7,287 bases of DNA from an uncultured Anaerosacchariphilus sp. (GTDB lineage: Bacteria; Bacillota; Clostridia; Lachnospirales; Lachnospiraceae). Below, piece by piece: positions 1-5,545 of the stretch; the first letter of the stretch is position 1; each line of letters begins with the position of its first letter. Made by a program: the position numbers and the translations under genes. Where the stretch lies: the NCBI GenBank assembly GCA_934402125.1, contig CAKRTY010000074.1, positions 1 to 7,287 of the forward strand. Reading direction: 5' to 3'. The notes under the pieces are model-generated. The model searched no databases, was not told the origin of the DNA, and saw only the letters and a program-made list of their open reading frames with translations.

Positions 1-161
1 AACTGATAGAGCACGTCTGGGACGCGTCCGTGGACAGCTTCAGCGGCGCGATCCGGGTACATATGTCTTCCTTAAGAAAAAAACTGAAGGCGGTGCTGGG
101 ATACGATCCCATCGTAAATAAAATCGGGGAAGGCTATCGGATAGTGGAGGAAAGCGAATGA
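1..161 (+). CDS. OmpR/PhoB-family response regulator, C-terminal fragment (5' end outside window)
   Basis: This is the last 52 codons of a response regulator; the first full codon is at base 3 and the TGA stop is at 159-161. The readable protein matches the end of an OmpR-type winged-helix DNA-binding domain. It contains the recognition-helix segment SGAIRVHMSSLRKKL and then the C-terminal beta-hairpin motif IGEGYRI, which normally closes this domain. The receiver domain with its phospho-acceptor Asp lies upstream of the window and cannot be assessed. The stop overlaps the histidine kinase start (ATGA), so the two are translationally coupled and form a cognate pair. Its last residues, VEESE, are encoded by the kinase's GGAGG ribosome site. 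It would activate or repress transcription when phosphorylated; target genes are unknown. Confidence 0.93.
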   Translation, partial: LIEHVWDASVDSFSGAIRVHMSSLRKKLKAVLGYDPIVNKIGEGYRIVEESE

Positions 162-1303
162 AAAAAATGTCGCTCCAGTGGAGACTTACGCTGATTACAA
201 CCCTGTTTATCGCCGTTATATGCGGCTGCCTGACTCTGTTTGTCTACGGAAACGGCGTCTACTATATGGAGTCCCTGCAGGATACGGTGGACGCCCGGAC
301 CGGGGAGGAAGCCGGAGAGAACCGGGAGGAGATCTATATCGATATTCCGGACGATAAATGGGACGATTTTGTAAATAATTTTTCCATACAGGTCTACAAC
401 AGCAAGATGGATTACAAAAAAAGAAGCCTGTTTTTTTCCGCACTGCTGGCGATCCTTGGCGGCGTGGCGACCTATTTTATCAGCGGACGCGCGCTGAAGC
501 CCCTTTCGGAATTTTCCCGGAAGATCGGGGAGGTAGAGGCGCAGAATCTGTCGGCTTCCAGGCTGGAGGAAAATAAGGTAGCGGAATTAAACCAGCTCAG
601 CATTTCCTATAATAAAATGCTGGAGCGTCTGTCGGAGGCATTCGAGGTGCAGCGGCAGTTTACCGCGAACGCGGCCCACGAGCTTCGCACGCCGCTGGCC
701 GTGATGCAGCTTCAGCTGGATTTATATCATGCGGGGGAGCATCCGGATCCGGATAAAAGCGCGGAGCAGACATGGAAGATGATCGGGGAACAGACCGAAC
801 GGCTGAGCAAAATGGTAAAGACCCTCCTGGATATGAGCGAGCTTCAGACTATAGCGCGGGATGAGAAAATCGAACTGGACGCGCTGGTGGAGGAGGTGCT
901 GGCGGATCTGGAGACCCTGGCCCGGGAAAAGGAGATAAGCCTTGGGAAAAGCTGTGAAGAACTGACCATGTCCGGCAGCGATATCCTTATCTACCGACTG
1001 GTATATAACCTGGTGGAAAATGCTATAAAGTACAATCACCCGGGCGGAAGCGTCCTGGTGACGGCAGCCCGGAAGAATGGGCAGATCTGTCTTAGAGTGG
1101 AGGATACGGGAAATGGAATTCCGGAAGAACAGAAGGAACGGATTTTTGAACCCTTTTTCCGCCTGGACAAATCCAGAAGCCGGGCCCTTGGGGGCGTGGG
1201 TCTCGGACTTGCTCTTGTGCGTGAGATTGTAAGAGTGCATGACGGCCGGATTGCGGTGCTCGAACGGGCCGGCGGCGGTACGGTCTTTGAAGTGATCTTT
1301 TAA
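158..1303 (+). CDS. Sensor histidine kinase (HAMP-HisKA-HATPase_c), short extracytoplasmic sensor
   Basis: A 381-residue membrane sensor kinase that would autophosphorylate on His and pass phosphate to the regulator encoded just upstream. Order of parts: TM1 about residues 9-30, an extracytoplasmic loop of about 57 residues, TM2 about 89-109, HAMP linker about 108-160, dimerisation/phospho-acceptor domain with H174 in NAAHELRTPL, then an ATPase domain. The ATPase shows the N-box (NLVENAIKYN, N288), G1 box DTGNGI (316-321), F-box EPFFRLDKSRS (331-341) and G2 box GGVGLGLAL (345-353). All catalytic motifs are present, so it should be active. The loop is strikingly acidic (12 Asp/Glu between residues 42 and 70). 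Start at 158 is supported by GGAGG at 146-150, seven bases upstream; the internal ATG at 167 is a weaker choice. It overlaps the regulator by 4 nt. The signal sensed is unknown. Confidence 0.95.
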   Translation: MKKMSLQWRLTLITTLFIAVICGCLTLFVYGNGVYYMESLQDTVDARTGEEAGENREEIYIDIPDDKWDDFVNNFSIQVYNSKMDYKKRSLFFSALLAILGGVATYFISGRALKPLSEFSRKIGEVEAQNLSASRLEENKVAELNQLSISYNKMLERLSEAFEVQRQFTANAAHELRTPLAVMQLQLDLYHAGEHPDPDKSAEQTWKMIGEQTERLSKMVKTLLDMSELQTIARDEKIELDALVEEVLADLETLAREKEISLGKSCEELTMSGSDILIYRLVYNLVENAIKYNHPGGSVLVTAARKNGQICLRVEDTGNGIPEEQKERIFEPFFRLDKSRSRALGGVGLGLALVREIVRVHDGRIAVLERAGGGTVFEVIF

Positions 1304-1308
1304 GAGGC

Positions 1309-1584
1309 TTACTTCATATTGGCGAACCGCTCCACGGCCTTGGTGAAGCTTTCGATGGTTTTATCCGGGTCTCCGTGCTCAATGCCGTCCCGGACGCAGT
1401 GCTTGATGTGACCCTCCAGAACCACCTGCCCTGCCTTGTGAAGGGCGGATTTGGCAGCGTTGATCTGGGCCAGAATGTCTTCGCAGGGGATATCCTCGTC
1501 GATCATGCGGTCGATGGCCTGCACCTGGCCGATGATCTTTTTCAATCTGCGGTGCAGATTATCGGAATCCATACATTGTCTCAT
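1309..1584 (-). CDS. csoR: CsoR-type copper-sensing transcriptional repressor (DUF156/CsoR-RcnR family)
   Basis: A 91-residue all-helical, cytosolic DNA-binding repressor of the CsoR/RcnR/FrmR/CstR family. The N-terminal helix carries the family pattern HRRLKKIIGQVQAIDRMI (residues 11-28). Candidate metal ligands are C34, H59 and C63. The spacing (25 and 4 residues) is the same as the Cu(I) ligands C36-H61-C65 of Mycobacterium tuberculosis CsoR. The His argues against CstR (persulfide sensor), and Cys at the last position argues against RcnR (nickel/cobalt). The second-shell Tyr of the M. tuberculosis protein is replaced by Pro33. In the family, apo-protein binds its operator and metal releases it. 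Start at 1584 is chosen because GGGAGGT (minus strand, 1599-1593) sits 8 bases upstream; Met5 has no better site. It is divergent from the AAA+ gene and convergent with the kinase. No copper gene is adjacent here, so Cu(I) specificity is inferred from ligands alone. Confidence 0.9.
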   Translation of the reverse strand: MRQCMDSDNLHRRLKKIIGQVQAIDRMIDEDIPCEDILAQINAAKSALHKAGQVVLEGHIKHCVRDGIEHGDPDKTIESFTKAVERFANMK

Positions 1585-1592
1585 AGTGTGAT

Positions 1593-1599
1593 ACCTCCC
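1593..1599 (-). promoter_or_regulatory. Ribosome binding site of csoR
   Basis: GGGAGGT on the minus strand lies 8 bases before the ATG at 1584. It decides this start over the in-frame ATG four codons downstream. Confidence 0.75.
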
Positions 1600-1619
1600 G
1601 GGAAATTCGTATGTGTTCC

Positions 1620-1648
1620 ATTATAGAAGCAACGGGGAAAACTGTCAA
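1620..1648 (-). promoter_or_regulatory. Perfect-consensus sigma-A promoter for csoR
   Basis: On the minus strand TTGACA (1648-1643), a 17-bp spacer and TATAAT (1625-1620) match the housekeeping consensus at every position with ideal spacing. Transcription would start near 1613, leaving a leader of about 30 nt that carries the csoR ribosome site. Such a strong promoter ahead of a repressor gene fits autorepression. The spacer contains GGGGAA on the plus strand (1634-1639), repeated 20 bp away at 1654-1659. Confidence 0.85.
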
Positions 1649-1685
1649 GCAAAGGGGAATTTCCACTGTACAGAAGCCCTTTGCT
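1648..1685. repeat. Perfect 9-bp inverted repeat between divergent promoters (candidate operator)
   Basis: AGCAAAGGG at 1648-1656 is exactly inverted as CCCTTTGCT at 1677-1685, with 20 bp between the arms. The left arm touches the csoR -35 box. The right arm ends 4 bp before the -10 box of the AAA+ gene promoter, and that gene's -35 lies in the centre, inside the palindrome CTGTACAG (1666-1673). It lies upstream of both predicted transcription starts, so it should act as DNA rather than as an RNA hairpin. The symmetry is seen directly; an operator role is inference. The binding protein could be CsoR (its family favours symmetric sites with G/C tracts) or another regulator. Confidence 0.6.
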
Positions 1686-1695
1686 GCGTTATAAT
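1667..1695 (+). promoter_or_regulatory. Sigma-A promoter for the AAA+ ATPase gene
   Basis: TGTACA at 1667-1672 (4 of 6 matches to TTGACA), a 17-bp spacer and a perfect TATAAT at 1690-1695. The predicted transcription start is near 1702, giving a leader of about 70 nt before the AAA+ start. Its -35 lies 18 bp from the -35 of the opposing csoR promoter, so the two polymerases' sites nearly abut. Confidence 0.7.
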
Positions 1696-1760
1696 ACAGC
1701 GTAACACCAGTGCGGCGCTGTGACGCGTTATAGAGACGCACGAAACAGAAAGAAAAGATG

Positions 1761-1765
1761 AGGAG
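1761..1765 (+). promoter_or_regulatory. Ribosome binding site deciding the AAA+ ATPase start
   Basis: AGGAG lies 7 bases before the ATG at 1773 and 4 bases before the ATG at 1770. The upstream in-frame ATG at 1758 has only a poor AGAAAAG before it. Position 1773 is therefore the best start. Confidence 0.65.
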
Positions 1766-1772
1766 CAAGATG

Positions 1773-3080
1773 ATGTATAAGGAAGTCGCGAAATTAATTT
1801 TATACCGGGATCTGGGAGAGGACAGCATTTTACGGAAGCTGGCCGGGATTTTTGAGGACTATGAAAAGGACCAGTGCAGCGCCGCGGAGCTGACCACGAG
1901 GATTTATGAGCAGATGAAGGCGCTTCTGGATCTGTCTACCATGTACGGATTTGACGAGAACCTGTGGCACAATTACCTGACCTTCATTCTCTTAACCAAT
2001 GAGAACTCCTTCAGTATGACCAGCGAAAAGGTGGGGGCCAACGACGGCACCGTCAACCATTTCGCGAAAGCGGATTTTAAGGTGTTTAAACACCTGTTTG
2101 ATTACGATTTCAGCTCCATTGAGCGGGATCTGGAGATCGACTGCTTCAGCACCGTCTGCCACTATAAGGCCATCGGCAAAAAAGAGCGGATGTACAATAA
2201 AAACGTCAGCGAAAAGGTACAGGCGGTGAGCCGTCAGATTGAGCAGGCAGAAGATGAAAATGAAATCTTCAAAATAATTACAGATTTTTACAAAGCCTAC
2301 GGCGTAGGTATGTTCGGTCTGAATAAGGCCTTCCGGATCCGGGAGGCCGGAAGCGGGGTGGAATTCCTGCCGGTCAACAATACAGAGCAGGTGCTTTTGA
2401 AGGACCTGGTAGGCTATGAAATTCAGAAGAAAAAATTGGTGGACAATACGGAGGCCTTTGTGAAGGGACTTCCGGCCAACAATGTGCTGCTTTTCGGCGA
2501 CGCCGGCACCGGAAAATCCACCAGTATCAAAGCGATTCTGAACGAGTATTACGATCAGGGTCTGCGTATGATTGAGATTTATAAGCACCAGTTTCAGGAT
2601 TTGTCTTCGGTCATTGCCCAGATTAAGAACCGGAACTACCGCTTCATTATCTACATGGACGATCTGTCCTTCGAGGAGTTTGAGATCGAGTACAAGTACC
2701 TGAAGGCGGTCATCGAGGGAGGTATGGAAACCAAGCCGGATAATGTGCTGATCTATGCGACCTCCAACCGCCGTCATCTGATCCGGGAGACCTGGGGAGA
2801 CAGAAGCGACATGGAGCAGGACGAGGGTATGCACCGTTCCGACACCATGCAGGAGAAGCTGTCCCTGGTGGCCCGCTTCGGTGTGACCATCAATTTCTCC
2901 AAGCCTACCCAGAAGGAGTATTTCCAGATTGTGACAGAGCTGGCAAAGCGTTATCCGGAGATAACCCTGACCGACGAACAGCTCTGCGCCGAGGCCAACA
3001 AGTGGGAGCTGAGCCACGGCGGTATCTCCGGCAGAACGGCCCAGCAGTTTATCAATTATCTGGCGGGAAAATCGATATAA
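1773..3080 (+). CDS. DUF815-family AAA+ ATPase
   Basis: A 435-residue cytosolic protein (numbered from the ATG at 1773; up to 5 residues longer if 1758 is used). Residues 1 to about 200 are a mostly helical N-terminal region with no catalytic motif that I recognise. The C-terminal half is a AAA+ domain: Walker [10 protein letters not shown] (242-250), Walker [11 protein letters not shown] (291-300, D296/D297), sensor-1 YATSN (328-332), a candidate arginine finger R368 in VARFG, and a sensor-2-like Arg in SGRTAQQF (R421). The phrases [20 protein letters not shown] and [10 protein letters not shown], with the segment around WGD, are what I recognise as DUF815. No function is established for this family that I know of. 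All ATPase motifs are intact, so it should hydrolyse ATP and may remodel a protein or DNA partner (inference). It is transcribed alone, divergently from csoR, and followed by a hairpin. Confidence 0.92.
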   Translation: MYKEVAKLILYRDLGEDSILRKLAGIFEDYEKDQCSAAELTTRIYEQMKALLDLSTMYGFDENLWHNYLTFILLTNENSFSMTSEKVGANDGTVNHFAKADFKVFKHLFDYDFSSIERDLEIDCFSTVCHYKAIGKKERMYNKNVSEKVQAVSRQIEQAEDENEIFKIITDFYKAYGVGMFGLNKAFRIREAGSGVEFLPVNNTEQVLLKDLVGYEIQKKKLVDNTEAFVKGLPANNVLLFGDAGTGKSTSIKAILNEYYDQGLRMIEIYKHQFQDLSSVIAQIKNRNYRFIIYMDDLSFEEFEIEYKYLKAVIEGGMETKPDNVLIYATSNRRHLIRETWGDRSDMEQDEGMHRSDTMQEKLSLVARFGVTINFSKPTQKEYFQIVTELAKRYPEITLTDEQLCAEANKWELSHGGISGRTAQQFINYLAGKSI

Positions 3081-3087
3081 GATATGT

Positions 3088-3117
3088 AGCAGGAGGTGCG
3101 TAGGAGCAGCTCCTGCT
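3088..3117 (+). terminator. Probable terminator hairpin between convergent genes
   Basis: AGCAGGAG (3088-3095) pairs with CTCCTGCT (3110-3117), an 8-bp perfect stem with a 14-nt loop. An alternative inner stem, AGGAG-CAG-CTCCT, lies at 3102-3114. On the plus strand the stem is followed by TTACTTATA, a weak and interrupted T tract. It starts 8 bases after the AAA+ stop codon. On the opposite strand it also lies just past the permease stop, but the T run there is poorer, so any bidirectional action is uncertain. Confidence 0.55.
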
Positions 3118-3147
3118 TTACTTATACTGCAACGATGATTCTATAAA

Positions 3148-3951
3148 TTATCGCCGTTTCAACAATTTTTCCGTAAGATAAAGTCCCTGGTAGAGCCCCA
3201 TGGCCAGGATACACAGGATAACGATGGACATCAGCACCAGATCCAGCTGGAAGACCTGGCTTCCGTAGATAATGAGATACCCCAGCCCCCGGCGGCTGCC
3301 GATGAACTCCCCGATGATGACGCCCACCAGACAAAGCCCGATGTTGACCTTCATGGTGTTCAGAAAGACCGGTACGGAGCCGGGCAGAATCACCTTGAAG
3401 AGCACGTGACGTCGGCTGCCGCCCAGGGTGTAGATGAGCTTGATTTTCTCCGCCGGAACCTGCCGAAAGCCTGTATACAGGGTCAGAATACTGCCGAAAA
3501 CCGCCACGGAAATACCGGCCACGATGATGGTCCGCATATTGGCGCCCAGCCAGACGATGAGAAGCGGAGCCAGGGCCGATTTGGGCAGGCTGTTTAAGAC
3601 CACCAGATAAGGCTCCAACGTCCGGGAGAGGACCGGGGAAAGCCAAAGCAGCACCGCGGCCGCAAGGCTTAAGAGAAAGACCAGGAGGAAGCTCAGCAGA
3701 GTTTCCAGAAGCGTCACGCCAATATGGAGAAAAATGGATCCGTCCCGGCTCATCGTGAAAAAGAGACGGAGCACCCGGCTGGGACTGCTGAAGATAAAGG
3801 CGTCAATCAGGTGAAGGCGCGTGCTGAGCTCCCACAGAACCAGGAACAGGAGAAAGATCAGAAAACGGGCCAGGAGGACCCGTTTTTGCTGCGCGCGCTG
3901 ATTTTGCAGAAAGCTCTTCTGGGCCGGAGAACAGGGAGTGGTATCATGCAC
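3148..3951 (-). CDS. ABC transporter permease, nitrate/sulfonate/taurine (SsuC/TauC) type
   Basis: A 267-residue inner-membrane permease of the binding-protein-dependent family. A basic N-terminus is followed by about six hydrophobic segments: roughly residues 28-45, 85-105, 113-135, 141-161, 200-217 and 236-257. The cytoplasmic coupling (EAA) loop lies at about 168-191 and contains the conserved LGGSRRHVLFKVILPGSVP. Length and layout fit SsuC/TauC/ThiX-type permeases, which import sulfonates, taurine, nitrate or thiamine precursors; the sequence alone does not give the substrate. The start is a GTG at 3951, overlapping the ATPase stop by 8 nt, with AAGGAG on the minus strand (3967-3962) 10 bases upstream. 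The nearby ATG at 3947 is out of frame. It forms an operon with the ATPase. No substrate-binding protein gene follows, since the convergent AAA+ gene ends 67 bp away. Confidence 0.92.
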   Translation of the reverse strand: MHDTTPCSPAQKSFLQNQRAQQKRVLLARFLIFLLFLVLWELSTRLHLIDAFIFSSPSRVLRLFFTMSRDGSIFLHIGVTLLETLLSFLLVFLLSLAAAVLLWLSPVLSRTLEPYLVVLNSLPKSALAPLLIVWLGANMRTIIVAGISVAVFGSILTLYTGFRQVPAEKIKLIYTLGGSRRHVLFKVILPGSVPVFLNTMKVNIGLCLVGVIIGEFIGSRRGLGYLIIYGSQVFQLDLVLMSIVILCILAMGLYQGLYLTEKLLKRR

Positions 3952-4711
3952 AGTCGTTCAGCTCCTTCCAGATAATATTGAAATATTCCTTGAATTCCGG
4001 GGCGCTGCGGGAGACGAAGGGCGTCCGGTCAGGGATAGAAAACTGAATAGCTACCTGTTTCCGGATCCGTCCGGGACGCTTTGACAGCACCAGCACCTGG
4101 TCAGCCATACTGATAGCCTCCGAGAGATCGTGGGTGACAAGAATGGCTGTCTTTTTTTCTTTTTTCAGAATACCATAGATATCGTCGCAGACCATCAGAC
4201 GGGTCTGGTAGTCCAGGGCGGAAAAGGGTTCGTCGAGCAGTAAGAGCTCCGGATTGAGGGCCAGGGTACGTATAAGGGCGGCGCGCTGGCGCATGCCGCC
4301 GGAGAGCTGGGAGGGACGGGAGTCCCGGAAGTCAGACAGTCCGTAGGCGGTCAGCAGCTCCTCTACCCGCTGAAGCTTTTCCGGGGTTTTCTGTTTGCGG
4401 ATTTCCAGCCCCAGAAGGACGTTGGCGTAGACAGTGCGCCATTCGAACAGGTGATCCCGCTGAAGCATATAGCCGATGTCTGCCCGGGCGTCCCGGACCG
4501 GCAGTCCCTTCAGCGAGATAGTTCCCTCCTCCGGCAGAAGCAGGCCGGAGATCAGGGAGAGCAGCGTGGATTTCCCACAGCCGCTGGGTCCCACCACAGC
4601 CAGAAAATGACCTGGCTGCAGGGTAAAAGAGATATCGGAAAGAGCCGGAGTTTCGCCCTCCGCCTGATGGTAGGCAAAGGATACATGCTCCAGCGTAAGC
4701 AGCGGATTCAT
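3944..4711 (-). CDS. ABC transporter ATP-binding protein, nitrate/sulfonate/taurine (SsuB/TauB) type
   Basis: A 255-residue nucleotide-binding subunit that would sit on the cytoplasmic face and power the permease encoded downstream. Motifs in order: Walker A GPSGCGKST (41-49), Q-loop Q84 in YMLQRDHLFEW, ABC signature LSGGM (136-140), Walker B LLLLDEP (156-162, catalytic E161), D-loop SALD (164-167) and H-loop H194 in VTHD. The RDHLFEWRTVYANVLLGLE stretch and the tail from KRPGRI onward are typical of the NitT/TauT import family. All motifs are intact. The ATG at 4711 is preceded by GGAGG on the minus strand (4723-4719), 7 bases upstream. Its 3' end overlaps the permease GTG start by 8 nt, so the two are coupled. 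The gene is divergent from a response regulator across 142 bp, which makes shared regulation possible. Substrate unknown. Confidence 0.94.
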   Translation of the reverse strand: MNPLLTLEHVSFAYHQAEGETPALSDISFTLQPGHFLAVVGPSGCGKSTLLSLISGLLLPEEGTISLKGLPVRDARADIGYMLQRDHLFEWRTVYANVLLGLEIRKQKTPEKLQRVEELLTAYGLSDFRDSRPSQLSGGMRQRAALIRTLALNPELLLLDEPFSALDYQTRLMVCDDIYGILKKEKKTAILVTHDLSEAISMADQVLVLSKRPGRIRKQVAIQFSIPDRTPFVSRSAPEFKEYFNIIWKELNDCA

Positions 4712-4767
4712 AGGCAGGCCTCCAGAGGTTATATCATTATCTTATGGCAGACGGGCGCGGGGCGTTA

Positions 4768-4791
4768 CCGGAAAATTCCGGACAATCCGGA
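4768..4791. repeat. Three CCGGA repeats in the intergenic region (candidate regulator site)
   Basis: CCGGA occurs at 4768, 4778 and 4787, so the steps are 10 and 9 bp, about one helical turn. The first two units also form an inverted pair, CCGGAA-AA-TTCCGG (4768-4781), and TCCGGA is repeated at 4777-4782 and 4786-4791. OmpR-type regulators commonly bind tandem repeats spaced by a helical turn, so this could be the site of the regulator encoded at 4854. The repeats are seen directly; the role is inference. Confidence 0.4.
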
Positions 4792-4810
4792 TCTTCTGAT
4801 GCAAAAATGA

Positions 4811-4830
4811 TACAACTGTGTTACATTGTA
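4811..4830. repeat. Tandem TACA/TGT(A) boxes upstream of the second response regulator
   Basis: TACAACTGTG (4811-4820) is followed directly by TTACATTGTA (4821-4830), which contains TACA-T-TGTA. The outer TACAA and TTGTA also form a 5-bp inverted repeat. The pattern resembles the TACA-NN-TGTA core of BlaI/CopY-type operators but is not an exact match. It overlaps the weak promoter proposed here, so a repressor site is plausible but unproven. Confidence 0.3.
4819..4827 (+). promoter_or_regulatory. Weak candidate extended -10 promoter for the second response regulator operon
   Basis: TGTTACATT fits TG-n followed by a -10 box with 4 of 6 matches (TACATT). I see no good -35 at the right distance. 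Transcription would start near 4834, just before the AAGGGG ribosome site (4839-4844), which lies 9 bases before the ATG at 4854. No better promoter is visible between 4712 and 4853 on this strand. Likewise I found no convincing promoter with both boxes for the ABC operon on the other strand. Confidence 0.3.
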
Positions 4831-4853
4831 GATAGAAAAAGGGGATCGGTGCA

Positions 4854-5528
4854 ATGATAGAAATACTGGTGGTAGAGGACGAGCGTCCCATTTCCAATCT
4901 GATAAAAATCAATCTGACGAAGGCAGGGTACGCCTGTACCTGTGTCTACGACGGGCTGGCGGCGGTGGACGCCCTGGATAAGAAGCCCTATGACCTGGTG
5001 CTTCTGGATATCATGCTGCCGGGCGCGGACGGCTACGAGGTAATGGAATACCTGGCGCCCCTGGAGGTTCCGGTCATCTTTCTGACGGCGAAGGCCACGG
5101 TATCGGACCGGGTCCGGGGACTTCGGATGGGAGCGGACGATTATCTGACCAAGCCCTTTGAAATCATCGAGCTGCTGGCCCGGGTGGAATCGGTGCTGCG
5201 GCGGTATCACAAGACAGAGCAGATCCTGCGGGAGGGCGATCTGGTTATCGATACGGCGTCCCGGACGGTGACCCGGAACGGGGAAGAGCTCCGGCTGACC
5301 AAAAAGGAATTTGAGCTGCTTCTGCTTTTTGTGCGGAATAAAAATATCGCCCTGTACCGGGACACCATCTATGAGCGTATCTGGGGCGGCGAATACATGG
5401 GCGACAGCCGGACGGTGGATCTGCATGTGCAGCGGATGCGGAAGAAGACCGGGCTGGAGGAAGAGATCAAGACGGTATACAAGGTGGGCTACCGCTACAG
5501 CCCGGATACGGGAGAGAAAAGAGCCTGA
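4854..5528 (+). CDS. OmpR/PhoB-family response regulator
   Basis: A complete 224-residue cytosolic two-component regulator. The receiver domain (about 1-118) has the acidic pocket E8/D9, phospho-acceptor D52 in LLDIMLPG, the switch residue T78 in FLTAK, and K100-P101 in DDYLTKPF. The winged-helix DNA-binding domain (about 127-216) includes LTKKEFELLLLF, the recognition helix SRTVDLHVQRMRKK (185-198) and the closing hairpin VYKVGYRY. Nothing essential is missing. The ATG at 4854 gives the exact usual receiver N-terminus (MIEILVVEDE). The kinase gene starts 17 bases after its stop, so the two form one operon and a cognate pair. It probably regulates its own operon and perhaps the divergent ABC importer. 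In sequence it resembles the VanR/PhoB style common in Clostridia, but I cannot name an orthologue. Confidence 0.96.
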   Translation: MIEILVVEDERPISNLIKINLTKAGYACTCVYDGLAAVDALDKKPYDLVLLDIMLPGADGYEVMEYLAPLEVPVIFLTAKATVSDRVRGLRMGADDYLTKPFEIIELLARVESVLRRYHKTEQILREGDLVIDTASRTVTRNGEELRLTKKEFELLLLFVRNKNIALYRDTIYERIWGGEYMGDSRTVDLHVQRMRKKTGLEEEIKTVYKVGYRYSPDTGEKRA

Positions 5529-5545
5529 CAGAAGGGAGACGGAAG

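Noticed and set aside
722..1240. 172-codon antisense frame in the first kinase gene
   Set aside because: Shadow of the conserved kinase domain, with no recognisable protein features or start signal.
1559..1828. 89-codon minus-strand frame across the divergent promoter region
   Set aside because: It would run through the consensus csoR promoter and its ribosome site and overlap both real genes' starts. It shows a hydrophobic stretch, but that comes from AT-rich promoter DNA.
1992..3017. Long 341-codon open frame antisense to the AAA+ ATPase gene
   Set aside because: The protein is a Leu/His/Val/Gly-rich mirror of the ATPase with no domain. It has no ribosome site of note, and the plus strand carries an unmistakable AAA+ gene.
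3122..3646. 174-codon frame on the minus strand inside the permease gene
   Set aside because: It is a shifted frame of the permease, rich in Gly, Arg, Pro and Ser, with no membrane segments; the permease frame has all the family motifs.
4719..4728. Small hairpin CCTC-CA-GAGG around the ABC ribosome site
   Set aside because: Only 4-bp arms with a 2-nt loop, too small to form a stable RNA hairpin; it reflects the ribosome site sequence.
4728..4736. TGATATAAC on the minus strand as an extended -10 for the ABC operon
   Set aside because: The box is good, but the predicted start would fall on the ribosome site itself (4723-4719) and there is no -35, so it was not listed as a promoter.
4712..4853. 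Possible thiamine or other riboswitch ahead of the ABC operon
   Set aside because: The gap is only 142 bp and I see no thi-box or other conserved riboswitch core on either strand; the short palindromes look like protein sites.
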